In this document: positions 31,707-43,634 of the stretch, one piece after another
How the letters are laid out: each line of letters starts with the position of its first letter
Numbering within the stretch: the first letter of the stretch is position 1
NCBI RefSeq assembly: GCF_003182485.1
Contig: NZ_QGTX01000001.1
Location: 682,001 to 746,000, forward strand
Direction of reading: 5' to 3'
Length of the DNA: 64,000 bases
Source: Geodermatophilus normandii
GTDB lineage: Bacteria > Actinomycetota > Actinomycetes > Mycobacteriales > Geodermatophilaceae
The notes under the pieces: model-generated
What the model was told of the DNA's origin: nothing
The model's input: the letters and a program-made list of their open reading frames with translations, nothing else
Database searches by the model: none
Program-made: the position numbers and the translations under genes

Positions 31707-32879
31707 TCAGGCGGCGGGGAGGCGGAGCGCCACGGTGAGCGCCTCGACGGCGATCTGCGGCTTCACGTTCTGCTCCAGCGCGGTCCGGCACGCGAGAACC
31801 GCGTCGATCCGGCGCAGCGCCCCCTCGGCACCGATCCGCCGGGCCAGCTCCTCGGCGTCGGCCCGCCGGTCGGGGTGCGACAGCACCGGGGCCTGCTCCC
31901 CTGCCGCGGCCAGCACCAGCGCGTCGCGGTACAGCCCGGCGAGGTCGACGAGGGCCCGGTCCAGCGAGTCGCGGCCCAGCCGCGTGGCGCGGCTCTTCTG
32001 CCGCTTCTCCAGGTCCTTGAGGACGCCGGCGCCGCCCCGAGCGGCGGCGACACCGGGCCCCCGCGCGCCCACCCCGAGGCTGGTCTTGACCGCCTCGGTC
32101 TCGGCGCCGTCGAGGACCGCGGTGGTCCGGTCGGACTCCTCCTTCGCCGAGCTGACCAGGTCGTCGGCGGCGTGGAGGCAGGCGGCCAGCGAGACCAGGG
32201 ACAGCGGGACGTCGAGCACGGCCTTGCGCGCCAGCCGGGCACCCTCGTCGCGGGCCAGGTGCCGGGCGCGCCCGACGTGGCCCCCGGCCGCGGCCGCCGC
32301 CCAGGACGCCAGCGCCGCGTCGATCCCGTCGCGGCGCACCAGCACGTCGGCGACGGCGTCGACCGGCGGTGTCCGCAGGCCCACCACGCGGCAGCGCGAG
32401 CGGATGGTGACCGGCACGTCGTCGGGGTGCAGGCTCGGCGCGCAGAGCAGGAACACCGTCCGCGGCGGCGGCTCCTCGATCATCTTGAGCACGGCGTTGG
32501 ACGCCTGCTCGGTCATGCGGTCGGCATCCTCGACCACCACGACCTGCCAGCGGCCCTGCGACGGCGCGCGGCCGGCCAGCCGCACGAGCTCGCGGGCCTC
32601 GACGACGCCGATCGACAGCCCCTCGGGGACGACGGTGGCGACGTCGGCGTGGCTGCCGGCGAGCACCGTGCGGCACTGGTGACAGGTCCCGTCGCCGCCG
32701 TCGGGGCACTGCAGGGCGGCGGCGAAGGCCCGCGCGGCCACCGAGCGACCCGACCCGGGTGGCCCGGTGAACAGCCAGGCGTGGGTCATCGCCGTGGGGT
32801 CGGCGACGGCGGCCCGCAGTTCCGCGACGACCGCGGGCTGGCCGATCACCTGCGCCCAGACGCCGTCGGGCGCGCTCAC
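31707..32879 (-). CDS. holB: DNA polymerase III subunit delta'
   Basis: Clamp-loader subunit, 390 residues. WAQVIGQPAVVAELRAAV, WLFTGPPGSGRSVAARAFA (P-loop with Arg in place of Lys, usual for delta'), zinc-module region CPDGGDGTCHQCRTVLAGSH, VVVVEDADRMTEQASNAVLKMIEEPP and the sensor-like TIRSRC. The order tmk-holB with a 4-bp GTGA overlap is conserved in bacteria. The tRNA-Thr gene lies 58 bp downstream. Confidence 0.94.
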   Translation of the reverse strand: MSAPDGVWAQVIGQPAVVAELRAAVADPTAMTHAWLFTGPPGSGRSVAARAFAAALQCPDGGDGTCHQCRTVLAGSHADVATVVPEGLSIGVVEARELVRLAGRAPSQGRWQVVVVEDADRMTEQASNAVLKMIEEPPPRTVFLLCAPSLHPDDVPVTIRSRCRVVGLRTPPVDAVADVLVRRDGIDAALASWAAAAAGGHVGRARHLARDEGARLARKAVLDVPLSLVSLAACLHAADDLVSSAKEESDRTTAVLDGAETEAVKTSLGVGARGPGVAAARGGAGVLKDLEKRQKSRATRLGRDSLDRALVDLAGLYRDALVLAAAGEQAPVLSHPDRRADAEELARRIGAEGALRRIDAVLACRTALEQNVKPQIAVEALTVALRLPAA

Positions 32880-33514
32880 GCGACCCTCCCCGGGAGCAGC
32901 GCCGCGACCCGCTCGCGAACGGCGTCGGCGAGGTCGTCGGCGGGGCGCTGGGCGTCGAGCACCAGGTAGCGCGCGGGCTCGCCGGCCGCGAGGTCGCGGA
33001 AGGTGGCGCGGACCCGCTCGTGGAACTCCAGCGACTCCGACTCCAGGCGGTCGGCGGCCGCCCGGCCGCGGGCGCGGGCGAGGCCCGCCTCGGGCGGCAG
33101 GTCCAGCAGCACGGTCAGGTCGGGCACCAGCCCACCGGTGGCCCAGTGCGACAGCCGCCGGACCTCGGCGAGGGCGAGGGCACGCCCGGCGCCCTGGTAG
33201 GCCAGCGAGCTGTCCACGAAGCGGTCGGTGACGACCACCTCGCCGGCGTCCAGCGCCGGGCGGACGACCGTGTCGACGTGGTGGGCGCGGTCGGCGGCGT
33301 AGAGCAGCGCCTCGGCGCGCGGCGAGAGGCCGGCCGACGCCGGGTCGAGCAGCAGCGCGCGGATGCGGGCACCGGGCGGGGTGCCGCCGGGCTCGTGGGT
33401 GACCCGCGCGGGCACCTCGACCAGCCCCAGCCAGTCGAACAGCCGGCGCACCTGGGTGGACTTGCCGGCTCCCTCCCCGCCCTCGAAGGCGACGAACAGG
33501 CCGCGGCCGGGCAC
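32876..33514 (-). CDS. tmk: Thymidylate kinase
   Basis: Phosphorylates dTMP to dTDP. About 212 residues. P-loop FVAFEGGEGAGKSTQ, THEPGGTPPGARIR, TDRFVDSSLAYQGAGR with the dTMP-binding Arg, and the LID region ARGRAAADRLESE. The start is uncertain. GTG 33514 gives VPGRGLFVAFEGG with no ribosome site; five codons upstream an ATC codon (33529) follows GGGAG at good spacing and could be a rare start. No ATG is available. Coupled to holB by a 4-bp overlap. Confidence 0.92.
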   Translation of the reverse strand: MPGRGLFVAFEGGEGAGKSTQVRRLFDWLGLVEVPARVTHEPGGTPPGARIRALLLDPASAGLSPRAEALLYAADRAHHVDTVVRPALDAGEVVVTDRFVDSSLAYQGAGRALALAEVRRLSHWATGGLVPDLTVLLDLPPEAGLARARGRAAADRLESESLEFHERVRATFRDLAAGEPARYLVLDAQRPADDLADAVRERVAALLPGRVA

Positions 33515-33631
33515 GCGGGCGGAGGCGTCGATCGGGGGCTCCCGGGGTGCTCGAGGAGGGGTGCGGCGGCCGGTCCACGGTACCGGCCGGGGCCGACACG
33601 CCCGCCGTCCCGACGGCCTAGCGTCGCGCGG

Positions 33632-34420
33632 GTGGACGCTCCCTGGGACCCCGGCACCTACCTCCGCCACGCCGGCGAGCGGGCCCGGCCGTTCGCCGAC
33701 CTGCTGGCCCGGGTGCACGCGGAGGAGCCCCGCGAGGTCGTCGACCTCGGCTGCGGCACCGGGGAGCCGGCCGCGGCGCTCGCGCGGCGGTGGCCCGGCG
33801 CGCGGGTCACCGGCGTCGACTCCTCGCCGGAGATGCTCGCCGCGGCGGCCGCGCACGCCGTCCCCGGGCGCGTGCGGTTCGTCCGCGGCGACGTCCGCGA
33901 CTGGCGGCCCGACACCCCGGTCGACGTCCTCGTCAGCAACGCGGTCCTGCACTGGGTGCCCGGGCACGCCGACCTGCTGGCGCGCTGGGCCGGGGCGCTG
34001 GCACCCGGCGGCTGGCTGGCGCTGCAGGTGCCCGGCAACCACGGCGCCCCGACCCACCGGCTGCTCGCCGACCTGTGCACCGCGCCGCGGTGGGCCGGCC
34101 GGCTCGCGGCGGCCGCTCCCCCGCCCGACCCGGTCCTCACGCCGGCCGGCTACCTCGACGTCCTCACCCGGGCGGGGCTGGCCGCCGACGTCTGGGAGAC
34201 CACCTACCTGCACGTGCTGCGCGGCCCCGACCCGGTGCTGGGCTGGGTGCGCGGGACGGTGCTGCGGCCGGTGCTGGCCCTGCTGGGCGACGACGCGGCC
34301 TCGTTCAGCTCCGAGTACGGGGCGGCGCTGCGCGCGGCCTACCCGGCCCGGCCCGACGGGACCACCGTGCTGCCGTTCCGCCGGGTGTTCGCCGTCGGCT
34401 CGCGCGCAGAAAGTACTTGA
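33632..34420 (+). CDS. tam: Trans-aconitate 2-methyltransferase
   Basis: Class I methyltransferase, 262 residues. WDPGTYLRHAGERARPFADLL at the start, motif I VVDLGCGTGEPAAALA, VTGVDSSPEMLAAA, VDVLVSNAVLHWVPGHADLLARW and GGWLALQVPGNHGAPTH match Tam, which methylates trans-aconitate. TAGCGT at 33619-33624 ends 7 nt before the GTG start and no ribosome site exists, so the message is probably leaderless. The stop lies inside the first of two repeated operator-like sites. Confidence 0.9.
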   Translation: MDAPWDPGTYLRHAGERARPFADLLARVHAEEPREVVDLGCGTGEPAAALARRWPGARVTGVDSSPEMLAAAAAHAVPGRVRFVRGDVRDWRPDTPVDVLVSNAVLHWVPGHADLLARWAGALAPGGWLALQVPGNHGAPTHRLLADLCTAPRWAGRLAAAAPPPDPVLTPAGYLDVLTRAGLAADVWETTYLHVLRGPDPVLGWVRGTVLRPVLALLGDDAASFSSEYGAALRAAYPARPDGTTVLPFRRVFAVGSRAEST

Positions 34421-34438
34421 CCGGGTGGAAAGTAGTTG
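34409..34438 (+). promoter_or_regulatory. Putative operator: two GAAAGTANTTG boxes 19 bp apart
   Basis: GAAAGTACTTG at 34409-34419 and GAAAGTAGTTG at 34428-34438 differ by one base and are spaced 19 bp start-to-start, about two helical turns. AAGTACTT in the first is itself palindromic. They are AT-rich islands in very GC-rich DNA and lie 35-64 bp upstream of a small membrane protein gene coupled to a winged-helix regulator, which is the likely ligand (inference). The first box covers the tam stop codon. Confidence 0.6.
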
Positions 34439-34472
34439 CCACTCTGTCCTGCACCCGATGGAGGAGGCCGCC

Positions 34473-34904
34473 GTGACCGTTCCCACGCCCGAGTCCGCCG
34501 CCGCGCTGCTGGCCGAGGTCGACGCCGCCCGGACGCGCGTCCGCCAGGGCGCCGGCCCGGCCGCGTCGGCCTTCCTCGTCACCCTGGGCACCGCGAGCGC
34601 CGGCTTCTTCCTCGCCCAGCCGCTGGCCGGCAGCGAGCGCGGGGTCGGCGCCGCGGCGACGGTGTTCGTCCTCGCCGTCCTGGGTGCCGCGGCGGCCCTG
34701 CTGGGCGGCCGCGGCACGACGCGGGCGGGGTTCTCCCCCCGGTTCGGCCTGGCGATGGGTCTGTGGGGCGCGGTGCTGGCGGTCGGGCTCGCGGTGGGGC
34801 TGACCGTGCCGGGGCTGGCCTACGACTGGTCGTGGTGGGCGCCGCTGGCGGTCGCCGTCGCGGCGCCCTGCCTGGTGGGGGCCTGGCGGGAGCGGCCCCG
34901 GTGA
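34473..34904 (+). CDS. Small four-helix membrane protein of unknown function
   Basis: 143 residues. After a 30-residue helical head (ESAAALLAEVDAARTRVRQG) come four hydrophobic segments in two pairs (about 33-50, 60-77, 90-108, 113-130) and a short basic tail. GGAGGAGG lies 5 nt before GTG 34473; ATG 34458 would remove that ribosome site. It is coupled by a 4-bp overlap to the winged-helix regulator, a common actinobacterial pair. I do not recognise a function. Confidence 0.75.
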   Translation: MTVPTPESAAALLAEVDAARTRVRQGAGPAASAFLVTLGTASAGFFLAQPLAGSERGVGAAATVFVLAVLGAAAALLGGRGTTRAGFSPRFGLAMGLWGAVLAVGLAVGLTVPGLAYDWSWWAPLAVAVAAPCLVGAWRERPR

Positions 34905-35221
34905 CGGCTGCGGGACACCCGCGGCACGCGCTCGACGAGGTCATCCACGCGCCGGTCCGCTTCTCGGTGATGGCCACGCTCGCCGCTGCCGAGGAGGCGG
35001 AGTTCGGCTTCGTCCGCGACGGCGTTCAGGTCAGCGACTCGGTGCTGTCGAAGACGGTGGCCACCCTGGAGCGGGCCGGCTACGTCGAGGTCCGCAAGGG
35101 CTACGTGGGCAAGCGGCCGCGGACGTGGCTGCGGCTGTCCGGGGACGGCCGGCGGGCCTTCGACGCGCACGTGGCGGCGCTGCGGGCGATCGCGGAGGGC
35201 CGGGCGCTCAGCGCGGGGTGA
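34901..35221 (+). CDS. Winged-helix transcriptional regulator (MarR/HTH_34-like)
   Basis: 106 residues consisting of a single winged-helix domain: HALDEVIHAPVRFSVMATLA, then VSDSVLSKTVATLERAGYVEV (recognition helix) and the wing RKGYVGKRPRTWLRLSGDG. It likely autoregulates the membrane-protein pair through the boxes at 34409-34438. The GTG start overlaps the upstream stop by 4 bp. The last 14 bp overlap the convergent methyltransferase gene. Confidence 0.87.
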   Translation: MTAAGHPRHALDEVIHAPVRFSVMATLAAAEEAEFGFVRDGVQVSDSVLSKTVATLERAGYVEVRKGYVGKRPRTWLRLSGDGRRAFDAHVAALRAIAEGRALSAG

Positions 35222-35969
35222 GCCGGTAGGCGTCGGTGCGGTGGGGCAGGTCGAGGACGTCGCGGCCGCGGGTGTCGGGATGGGTGGCCAGCAGGTCGCG
35301 GATGCCGCCGAGGAAGGCGGCGCGCGCGTCGGCGGTCATCGTCGCCACGTAGCTGCGCGTGCCGATGCCGCCCACGACCTGCTCGGGCGTCACCCGCTGG
35401 ACGATGGCCGACCCGGCGGTGGCGACGTCGGCCGGCAGGGCCGCGGCGAACCGCGCGACGACGCCCTGGTCGGCCTCGTGCCCGCGCGCCTCCGCGGCCA
35501 GCGCGGCACCGAGCGCGGCCACCCACGGGACGGTCTCGTCGCGGACGTTCCACACGAACCCGACCACGCCGCCGGGCCGCAGCACCCGGCGCAGCTCCGC
35601 CGCGGCGGGCTCCGGGTCGAACCAGTGCGCGGCCTGACCGGCGACCACGGCGTCGACGGAGGCGTCGGGCACCGGGATCACCTCCGCCCCGCCGACCTCC
35701 ACGGGGATCCCGGGGTGCCGGGCGGACAGCTGGCCCAGCATCTCCGCCGACGGGTCGACGGCCAGCACCTCGTGCCCGGCGGCGACGAGGACGTCGGTGA
35801 GCAGGCCGGTGCCGGCGCCGAGGTCGAGCACGCGGCGCGGCCGCCCGCCGAGCAGGAACGCCACCGCGTCGGGCGGGTAGCCCGGCCGGTGCGCGGCGTA
35901 CTCGGCCGCGACCGACCCGAACGACGTGCGCCGCTGGTCCCAGTCGGCGGGGTCGGTCGTGCCGGTCAC
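35208..35969 (-). CDS. Class I SAM-dependent methyltransferase (UbiE/Methyltransf_11 type)
   Basis: 253 residues. RRTSFGSVAAEYAAHRPGYP at the start, motif I RVLDLGAGTGLLTDVL near residue 50, VLAVDPSAEMLGQL, DAVVAGQAAHWFDPEPAAAELRRVLRPGG. This set is typical of the family that includes trans-aconitate- and ubiquinone-type enzymes, but no substrate can be assigned. GTG start at 35969, 7 bp after topA on the same strand, so it is probably co-transcribed with topA. Confidence 0.85.
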   Translation of the reverse strand: MTGTTDPADWDQRRTSFGSVAAEYAAHRPGYPPDAVAFLLGGRPRRVLDLGAGTGLLTDVLVAAGHEVLAVDPSAEMLGQLSARHPGIPVEVGGAEVIPVPDASVDAVVAGQAAHWFDPEPAAAELRRVLRPGGVVGFVWNVRDETVPWVAALGAALAAEARGHEADQGVVARFAAALPADVATAGSAIVQRVTPEQVVGGIGTRSYVATMTADARAAFLGGIRDLLATHPDTRGRDVLDLPHRTDAYRLTPR

Positions 35970-35976
35970 GGCCGCC

Positions 35977-38859
<2,883 letters not shown>

Positions 38860-39060
38860 GGTGCTCCTGTCGGTGGTGCTGGTCGCGGCAACGCGGTACG
38901 CGGTCTGGTCGTCACGCGGTGCGCCCCCCTCGGCGGGCCACGGTAGGCCACGACCGCGGAACGCAACCGGCTGGCGACCCCGCGCGGGCGCGCCGTCACC
39001 GCGTCCAACGGTGCAGGAGCGCGACTGTTCCCCGCCTCCCCCGCACGGATCGGGGCCGGC

Positions 39061-40628
39061 TCAGTCGCCCTCGCGCACGTCGGCCACCACCTCCCCGATC
39101 GCGGCGAGGGTGGGCCGGTCCCGCTCGAGGTACCAGGTGTGCCAGGTGTCCCAGTCGACCGGGAGCGGCGTGGCACCGAAGTCCCCGTGGTCGGTCTCCG
39201 TGCCGTGCACGTCGAACAGCCAGGTGACGGGGTCCATCGGCGAGGAGGCCTCGTAGACCTCCTCGGCCTCCAGCTCCGACGCGACGTCGTCCATCCCCGG
39301 GCTGCCCAGGAGGACCAGGGCGTCGGCCGCCAGCTCACCGGCGACCTCCGCCGCACGGTCCACCACGACCGTTCCGTAGCTGTGGGCGACGACCGTGACC
39401 CGCGGGAGCCCGCTGCCGCGGTCGGGACCGGCCGCTCGCGTCGCGGCGAGGCCCGCCAGGTCACCGGCGAGGGCCGCCCCACCGACGGCGGCCCGTCCCT
39501 CCACCCAGGCCGTCGGGGCGACGACGCTGCCCGGCGGGCGGTACCCGAGCCAGGCGACCGTGGCCACCGAGGCGGCGGGCGCGGCGGCGCGGGCGGCGTC
39601 CGCCACCGCCCGCGCGTCGTCGCCCAGGTCCCCCAGGTCGCCGACGTCGTTGCCCACCCCGGGCACGTACACCCCGACGTCCTCGGCGGTGTCGAGGTCG
39701 CCGTAGACGACCGCCACCAGGGACTCGTCGGCGTCGAACGACCACAGCTGCACCGGGCGGCCGGCGGCCTCCTCGCGGTCGAGCTCGGCCGCCACGACCG
39801 CCGCCGTCGCGTGCCCCGCCGCGGACGGGTCCTCCAACGCCCGCTCCAGGAGCAGCCGGTTGGCCCGGTCGCGCGCCCAGGCCGGCAGACCGTCCAGGCT
39901 GCCGACGAGCCGGGGCTCGACGAGGGTCAGCAGGTCCCGCGCCGGCGTGGACATCCCCGCCCACCAGGCGGCGACGGACTCCGGCGACGTCCCCGCCACG
40001 GGGAGACACGCCGGCCGCCAGGTGCCGGCGAGGGCGACGACCCCGGCGAGGGCGGCGTACCCCCGGGAGCCACCCCCGCCACCACGCCGACGGAGCCGAG
40101 CGGCGTGGCGGAGTCGGCCGCGCTCGCGGCGGCGCGGGCGGCGGCACGGAGGGCGTCGGCCGCGGTCCCGGCGACCCGCTCGGCAGCGGCCGCCCGCTCC
40201 GCGATCGCCGCGTGGTGGTCGGCCAGCGCCTCCGGTGTCGCGCCCGGCGCCGGTGCCGCGGCCGCGGGGACCACGACCCCGCCCGCCTCGTCGACGGTCA
40301 CCCCGAGGGCCGCCGCCTCGGCGAGCGCCTGCCCGGCCAGGTCCTGGGCGGTGCGGGCCTCCCGGACCGTGTCCTCCAGCCGGTCCAGTGACGTCGCGAG
40401 CGCGCCGGTCACCGCCGTGACCACACCCGACACCTCGCCCAGCGCCAGCGCGGCGGCCTGCCCGGCGTCCCCGGACCAGCACTCGGCGTCTTGCAGGGCC
40501 CGCGCGACCGCCTCCATGCGCCCGCGCCACGGGGGCAGCCGCTCGGTGACCACCCCGAGCCTGGAGACCGCGCCGTGGAGCAGGGCGACGTCCCAGGCGG
40601 CGACCGCCGTCAGGCCCGGGGCGCTCAC
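39061..40628 (-). CDS. Alpha/beta hydrolase (DUF1023) with N-terminal helical region; apparent 1-nt frameshift
   Basis: In frame 1 (GTG 40628) residues 1-190 form an Ala-rich helical region (VAAWDVALLHGAVSRLGVV..., CWSGDAGQAAALALGEVSG), like the WXG-type head of actinobacterial DUF1023 proteins. After SVGVVAGVAPGG (about 40064) frame 1 turns to Pro-rich nonsense. The next frame continues YAALAGVVALAGTW and then the hydrolase: YVPGVGNDVGDL, ATVAWLGYRPP, nucleophile VVAHSYGTVVVDRAA and LLGSPGMDD. One base missing in CCCCCGGG (40060-40067) would give 522 residues. It is coupled by GTGA to the small gene upstream. Substrate unknown; the head suggests a secreted or ESX-like context (inference). 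Confidence 0.8.
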
Positions 40629-40948
40629 CGGGTGCCTCCGGGCAGTGCCGCCCGGGCGGCCAGCACCCGGTCGGAGACGGCGGCGTCGGCGAGCCGGTAG
40701 GACAGCACCGCCCCGAGCAGTGCGGTGGACGCCGCCTGCGCCCCCGCGACGAGGTCGGCGACGAGCACCGCCCACAGCTGCCCGGTCGCGCCGGCCTGCT
40801 CGGACACCTCGCCGGGCGCCGCCGTCGCCAGCGAGACGGCGGTGGAGCCGCACAGGTCGGCGTCGTCGGACAGCTCGGCGGCGAGTGCGGCGAGCTCCTC
40901 GCCCAGCGCCTGGACGGCGTCGAGCTGGATGGCGATCGGTACGGACAA
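40625..40948 (-). CDS. Small helical WXG100/ESX-like protein
   Basis: 107 residues, nearly all helix: IQLDAVQALGEELAALAAELSDDADLCG, then QLWAVLVADLVAGAQAASTALLG. The size and the place directly before a DUF1023 hydrolase match WXG100-like partner proteins, though I do not see a true WxG turn. TTG start at 40948 with GGGAGGG 4 nt upstream. The stop overlaps the hydrolase start (GTGA). Confidence 0.65.
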   Translation of the reverse strand: MSVPIAIQLDAVQALGEELAALAAELSDDADLCGSTAVSLATAAPGEVSEQAGATGQLWAVLVADLVAGAQAASTALLGAVLSYRLADAAVSDRVLAARAALPGGTR

Positions 40949-40967
40949 CGGCCCTCCCGGCGTCGGA

Positions 40968-41001
40968 GCCGGACCGCGGTGGTCCGGCGCCGCGGACGCT
41001 A
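40968..41001 (-). promoter_or_regulatory. Promoter-like -10 box and palindrome upstream of the hydrolase operon
   Basis: On the minus strand TAGCGT (41001-40996) fits a -10 box. A perfect 8-bp-arm palindrome GCCGGACC-GCGGT-GGTCCGGC (40968-40988) lies at the predicted transcription start and in the leader, a position where a repressor or an RNA hairpin could act. Confidence 0.45.
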
Positions 41002-41111
41002 GGGCGGCACCGCGCCCGGACCGGTCCCGTCGTCCACAGCCGGCCGGCCGTCCACATCCGCCGCCGCGGGCCCCCGCCCGGCCGCCCCGGGCGGAGGCTC
41101 GCGCGGTGGGC

Positions 41112-43367
41112 TCAGGTCGCGGAGGAGGTGAGCGTGTCGGCGGGCTCCTCGCTCGCGCCGCCGACGACGACCGAGCGGCGCTTGGACACGATCACCGCAC
41201 CGATGACCACCAGCGCCGCGGCGGCGGCGATGAGCAGCCGCACCGTGGTGTTGGCGTCCTCGCCGACCGAGAGCGTGACGACCGCGGGCGCGATGAGCAG
41301 CGCGACGAGGTTCATCACCTTGAGCAGCGGGTTGATCGCGGGGCCGGCGGTGTCCTTGAACGGGTCGCCGACCGTGTCGCCGATGACGGTCGCCGCGTGC
41401 GCCTCGCTGCCCTTCCCGCCGTACTCGCCGTCCTCCACCATCTTCTTGGCGTTGTCCCAGGCACCGCCGGAGTTGGCGAGGAACACGGCCATGAGCGTGC
41501 CGGTGGCGATGGCGCCGACGAGGTAGGCCGCCAGCGGGCCGAAGCCCAGCCCGAAGCCGACCGCGACGGGGGCGAGGACTGCGAGCAGGCCGGGGGTCGC
41601 CAGCTCCCGCAGCGAGTCCTTGGTGCAGATGTCGACGACGGCGGAGTAGTCGGGCCGCTCGCTGTAGTCCATGATCCCGGGCCGCGTGCGGAACTGCTCC
41701 CGGACCTCGAACACGACCCGCCCCGCGGCGCGGGACACGGCGCTGATGGCCAGGCCGGAGAAGAGGAAGACGACGGCGGCCCCGATGATCGCGCCGACGA
41801 CGTTGTCCGGCTCGACGAGGCTGAACGACTGCGCCAGGTCGACGTCGCCGAGGGCCGTGCGCACCTGCTCGTTGTAGGACCCGAACAGCGCCGCCGCGGC
41901 CAGGACGGCGGTAGCGATGGCGATGCCCTTGGTGATCGCCTTGGTGGTGTTCCCCACCGCGTCGAGGTCGGTCAGCACGCGCGCGCCGTCCTCGTCGATG
42001 TCGCCGGACATCTCGGCGATGCCCTGGGCGTTGTCGCTGACCGGCCCGAAGGTGTCCATGGAGACGATGACGCCGGCGGTGGTGAGCAGGCCGCAGCCGG
42101 CCAGGGCGACGGCGTAGAGCGCTGCACCGCCACCGACGAGGAAGGCGCCGTACACCGCGCCACCGATGAGCAGGGCGGCGTAGACCGCCGACTCCAGGCC
42201 CAGCGAGATGCCCGAGAGGACGACGGTCGCCGCGCCGGTGAGCGAGCTGCGGCCGATGTCGCGGACGGGCTTGCGCGAGGTCTCCGTGAAGTAGCCGGTG
42301 AGCTGCTGGATCGCGGCGGCCAGGACGATGCCGATGAGGACGGACACGAAGCCGAGGACCTGCGGGTTGACCACCGAGTCGGGGACGTCGGCCACGCCCG
42401 GCAGCACGGTGAAGGCCGCGACGACGACGAGCACGAGGGAGACCACCGCGGAGGTGAAGAAGCCGCGGTTGATCGGCGCCAGCCCGCTGGAGTCGTTCTT
42501 GCCGGGGTTGCTGGCGAGGATCCCGACGACGGAGGCCAGCACGCCGATGCCGGCCACGACGATCGGGAAGACCATGCCGTCGGCGCCGAAGAAGACCTGT
42601 CCGAGGATCAGGGCGGCGACCAGGGTGACGGCGTAGGACTCGAAGAGGTCCGCGGCCATGCCGGCGCAGTCACCCACGTTGTCGCCCACGTTGTCGGCGA
42701 TGGTGGCGGCGTTGCGCGGGTCGTCCTCGGGGATGCCGGCCTCGACCTTCCCGACGAGGTCGGCACCGACGTCGGCGGCCTTGGTGAAGATCCCCCCGCC
42801 GACGCGCATGAACATGGCCAGCAGGGCGCCGCCGAAGGCGAAGCCCTCGAGGACGACCGGCGCGGTCTCGTCGAAGAGCAGCAGTGCCAGGGAGGCACCG
42901 AACAGGCCGAGGCCGACGGTGATCATCCCGCAGACCCCGCCGGTCCGGTACGCGATGCGGAAGGACGGCCGGTAGCCACCGCTCTGGGCGGCGGCCGCGA
43001 CACGGACGTTGCCGCGCGTGGCCAGCGTCATGCCGATGAAGCCGACGGCGGCGGAGAACAGCGCGCCGACGAGGAAGAAGACGGCCCTGGCCAGCCGCGT
43101 GCCCCAGCCGCCCTCGGACACGGGGAGCACCAGCAGGAGCAGGAAGACGACCACGGCGAAGACCGCGAGGGTGCGGAACTGCCGCCGCAGGTAGGCCCCC
43201 GCGCCCTCCTGCACGGCCCGGGCGATGTCGCGCATGCGGGTGGTGCCCTGGTCGGTGGCCAGGACGGCGCGCACGAGGGACCAGGCGAAGACGAGCGCAG
43301 CCAGCGAGACGACGAGGGCTGCCGTCACGAGGACGACGTCCCCGCCGGAGAGATCATTGTCCGGCAT
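41112..43367 (-). CDS. hppA: Membrane-bound proton-pumping pyrophosphatase (K+-independent type)
   Basis: Couples PPi hydrolysis to H+ translocation. 751 residues with about 16 membrane helices. PPi/Mg site AADVGADLVGKVEAGIPEDDPRN followed by NVGDNVGDCAGMAADLFESY, and a C-terminal copy WDNAKKMVEDG with GDTVGDPFKDTAGPAINPLLK. At the position that decides K+ dependence the sequence is GNTTKAITKG: Lys rather than Ala, which marks the K+-independent H+-PPases. Start ATG 43367. On the minus strand TACACT (43468-43463) is a possible -10. Confidence 0.95.
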   Translation of the reverse strand: MPDNDLSGGDVVLVTAALVVSLAALVFAWSLVRAVLATDQGTTRMRDIARAVQEGAGAYLRRQFRTLAVFAVVVFLLLLVLPVSEGGWGTRLARAVFFLVGALFSAAVGFIGMTLATRGNVRVAAAAQSGGYRPSFRIAYRTGGVCGMITVGLGLFGASLALLLFDETAPVVLEGFAFGGALLAMFMRVGGGIFTKAADVGADLVGKVEAGIPEDDPRNAATIADNVGDNVGDCAGMAADLFESYAVTLVAALILGQVFFGADGMVFPIVVAGIGVLASVVGILASNPGKNDSSGLAPINRGFFTSAVVSLVLVVVAAFTVLPGVADVPDSVVNPQVLGFVSVLIGIVLAAAIQQLTGYFTETSRKPVRDIGRSSLTGAATVVLSGISLGLESAVYAALLIGGAVYGAFLVGGGAALYAVALAGCGLLTTAGVIVSMDTFGPVSDNAQGIAEMSGDIDEDGARVLTDLDAVGNTTKAITKGIAIATAVLAAAALFGSYNEQVRTALGDVDLAQSFSLVEPDNVVGAIIGAAVVFLFSGLAISAVSRAAGRVVFEVREQFRTRPGIMDYSERPDYSAVVDICTKDSLRELATPGLLAVLAPVAVGFGLGFGPLAAYLVGAIATGTLMAVFLANSGGAWDNAKKMVEDGEYGGKGSEAHAATVIGDTVGDPFKDTAGPAINPLLKVMNLVALLIAPAVVTLSVGEDANTTVRLLIAAAAALVVIGAVIVSKRRSVVVGGASEEPADTLTSSAT

Positions 43368-43634
43368 CAGTACCTCCCAGCGGTCGGCTGCCGCCGGGCG
43401 GCTCGCGTCCCCGGTCGGCGGAGAGCACGTCGGCGAGCGGGACCGCCCGGGGACGCCGCGCGAGTGTAAGCGAGATCACACTCCCCGTCTGCCCCCTCGG
43501 CGGACGCCCTCGGACGGGACGGCGACGCGCGGGCGGCGGGTTGCCCCCGGATGTGACAGTGGTGGGGTGACCACGCTCCACCCGGTCCGGCCGGCTGCTC
43601 CCCCACCCGGCCGCGAGGGGTCATCGGGGGTGAC
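43368..43634. other. Intergenic region between hppA and the helicase gene
   Basis: 267 bp between divergent starts. The minus-strand TACACT at 43468-43463 could serve hppA, leaving a leader of about 90 nt. I see no strong signal for the helicase gene apart from scattered GTG codons near 43567 and 43630 that are out of its frame. Confidence 0.4.
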
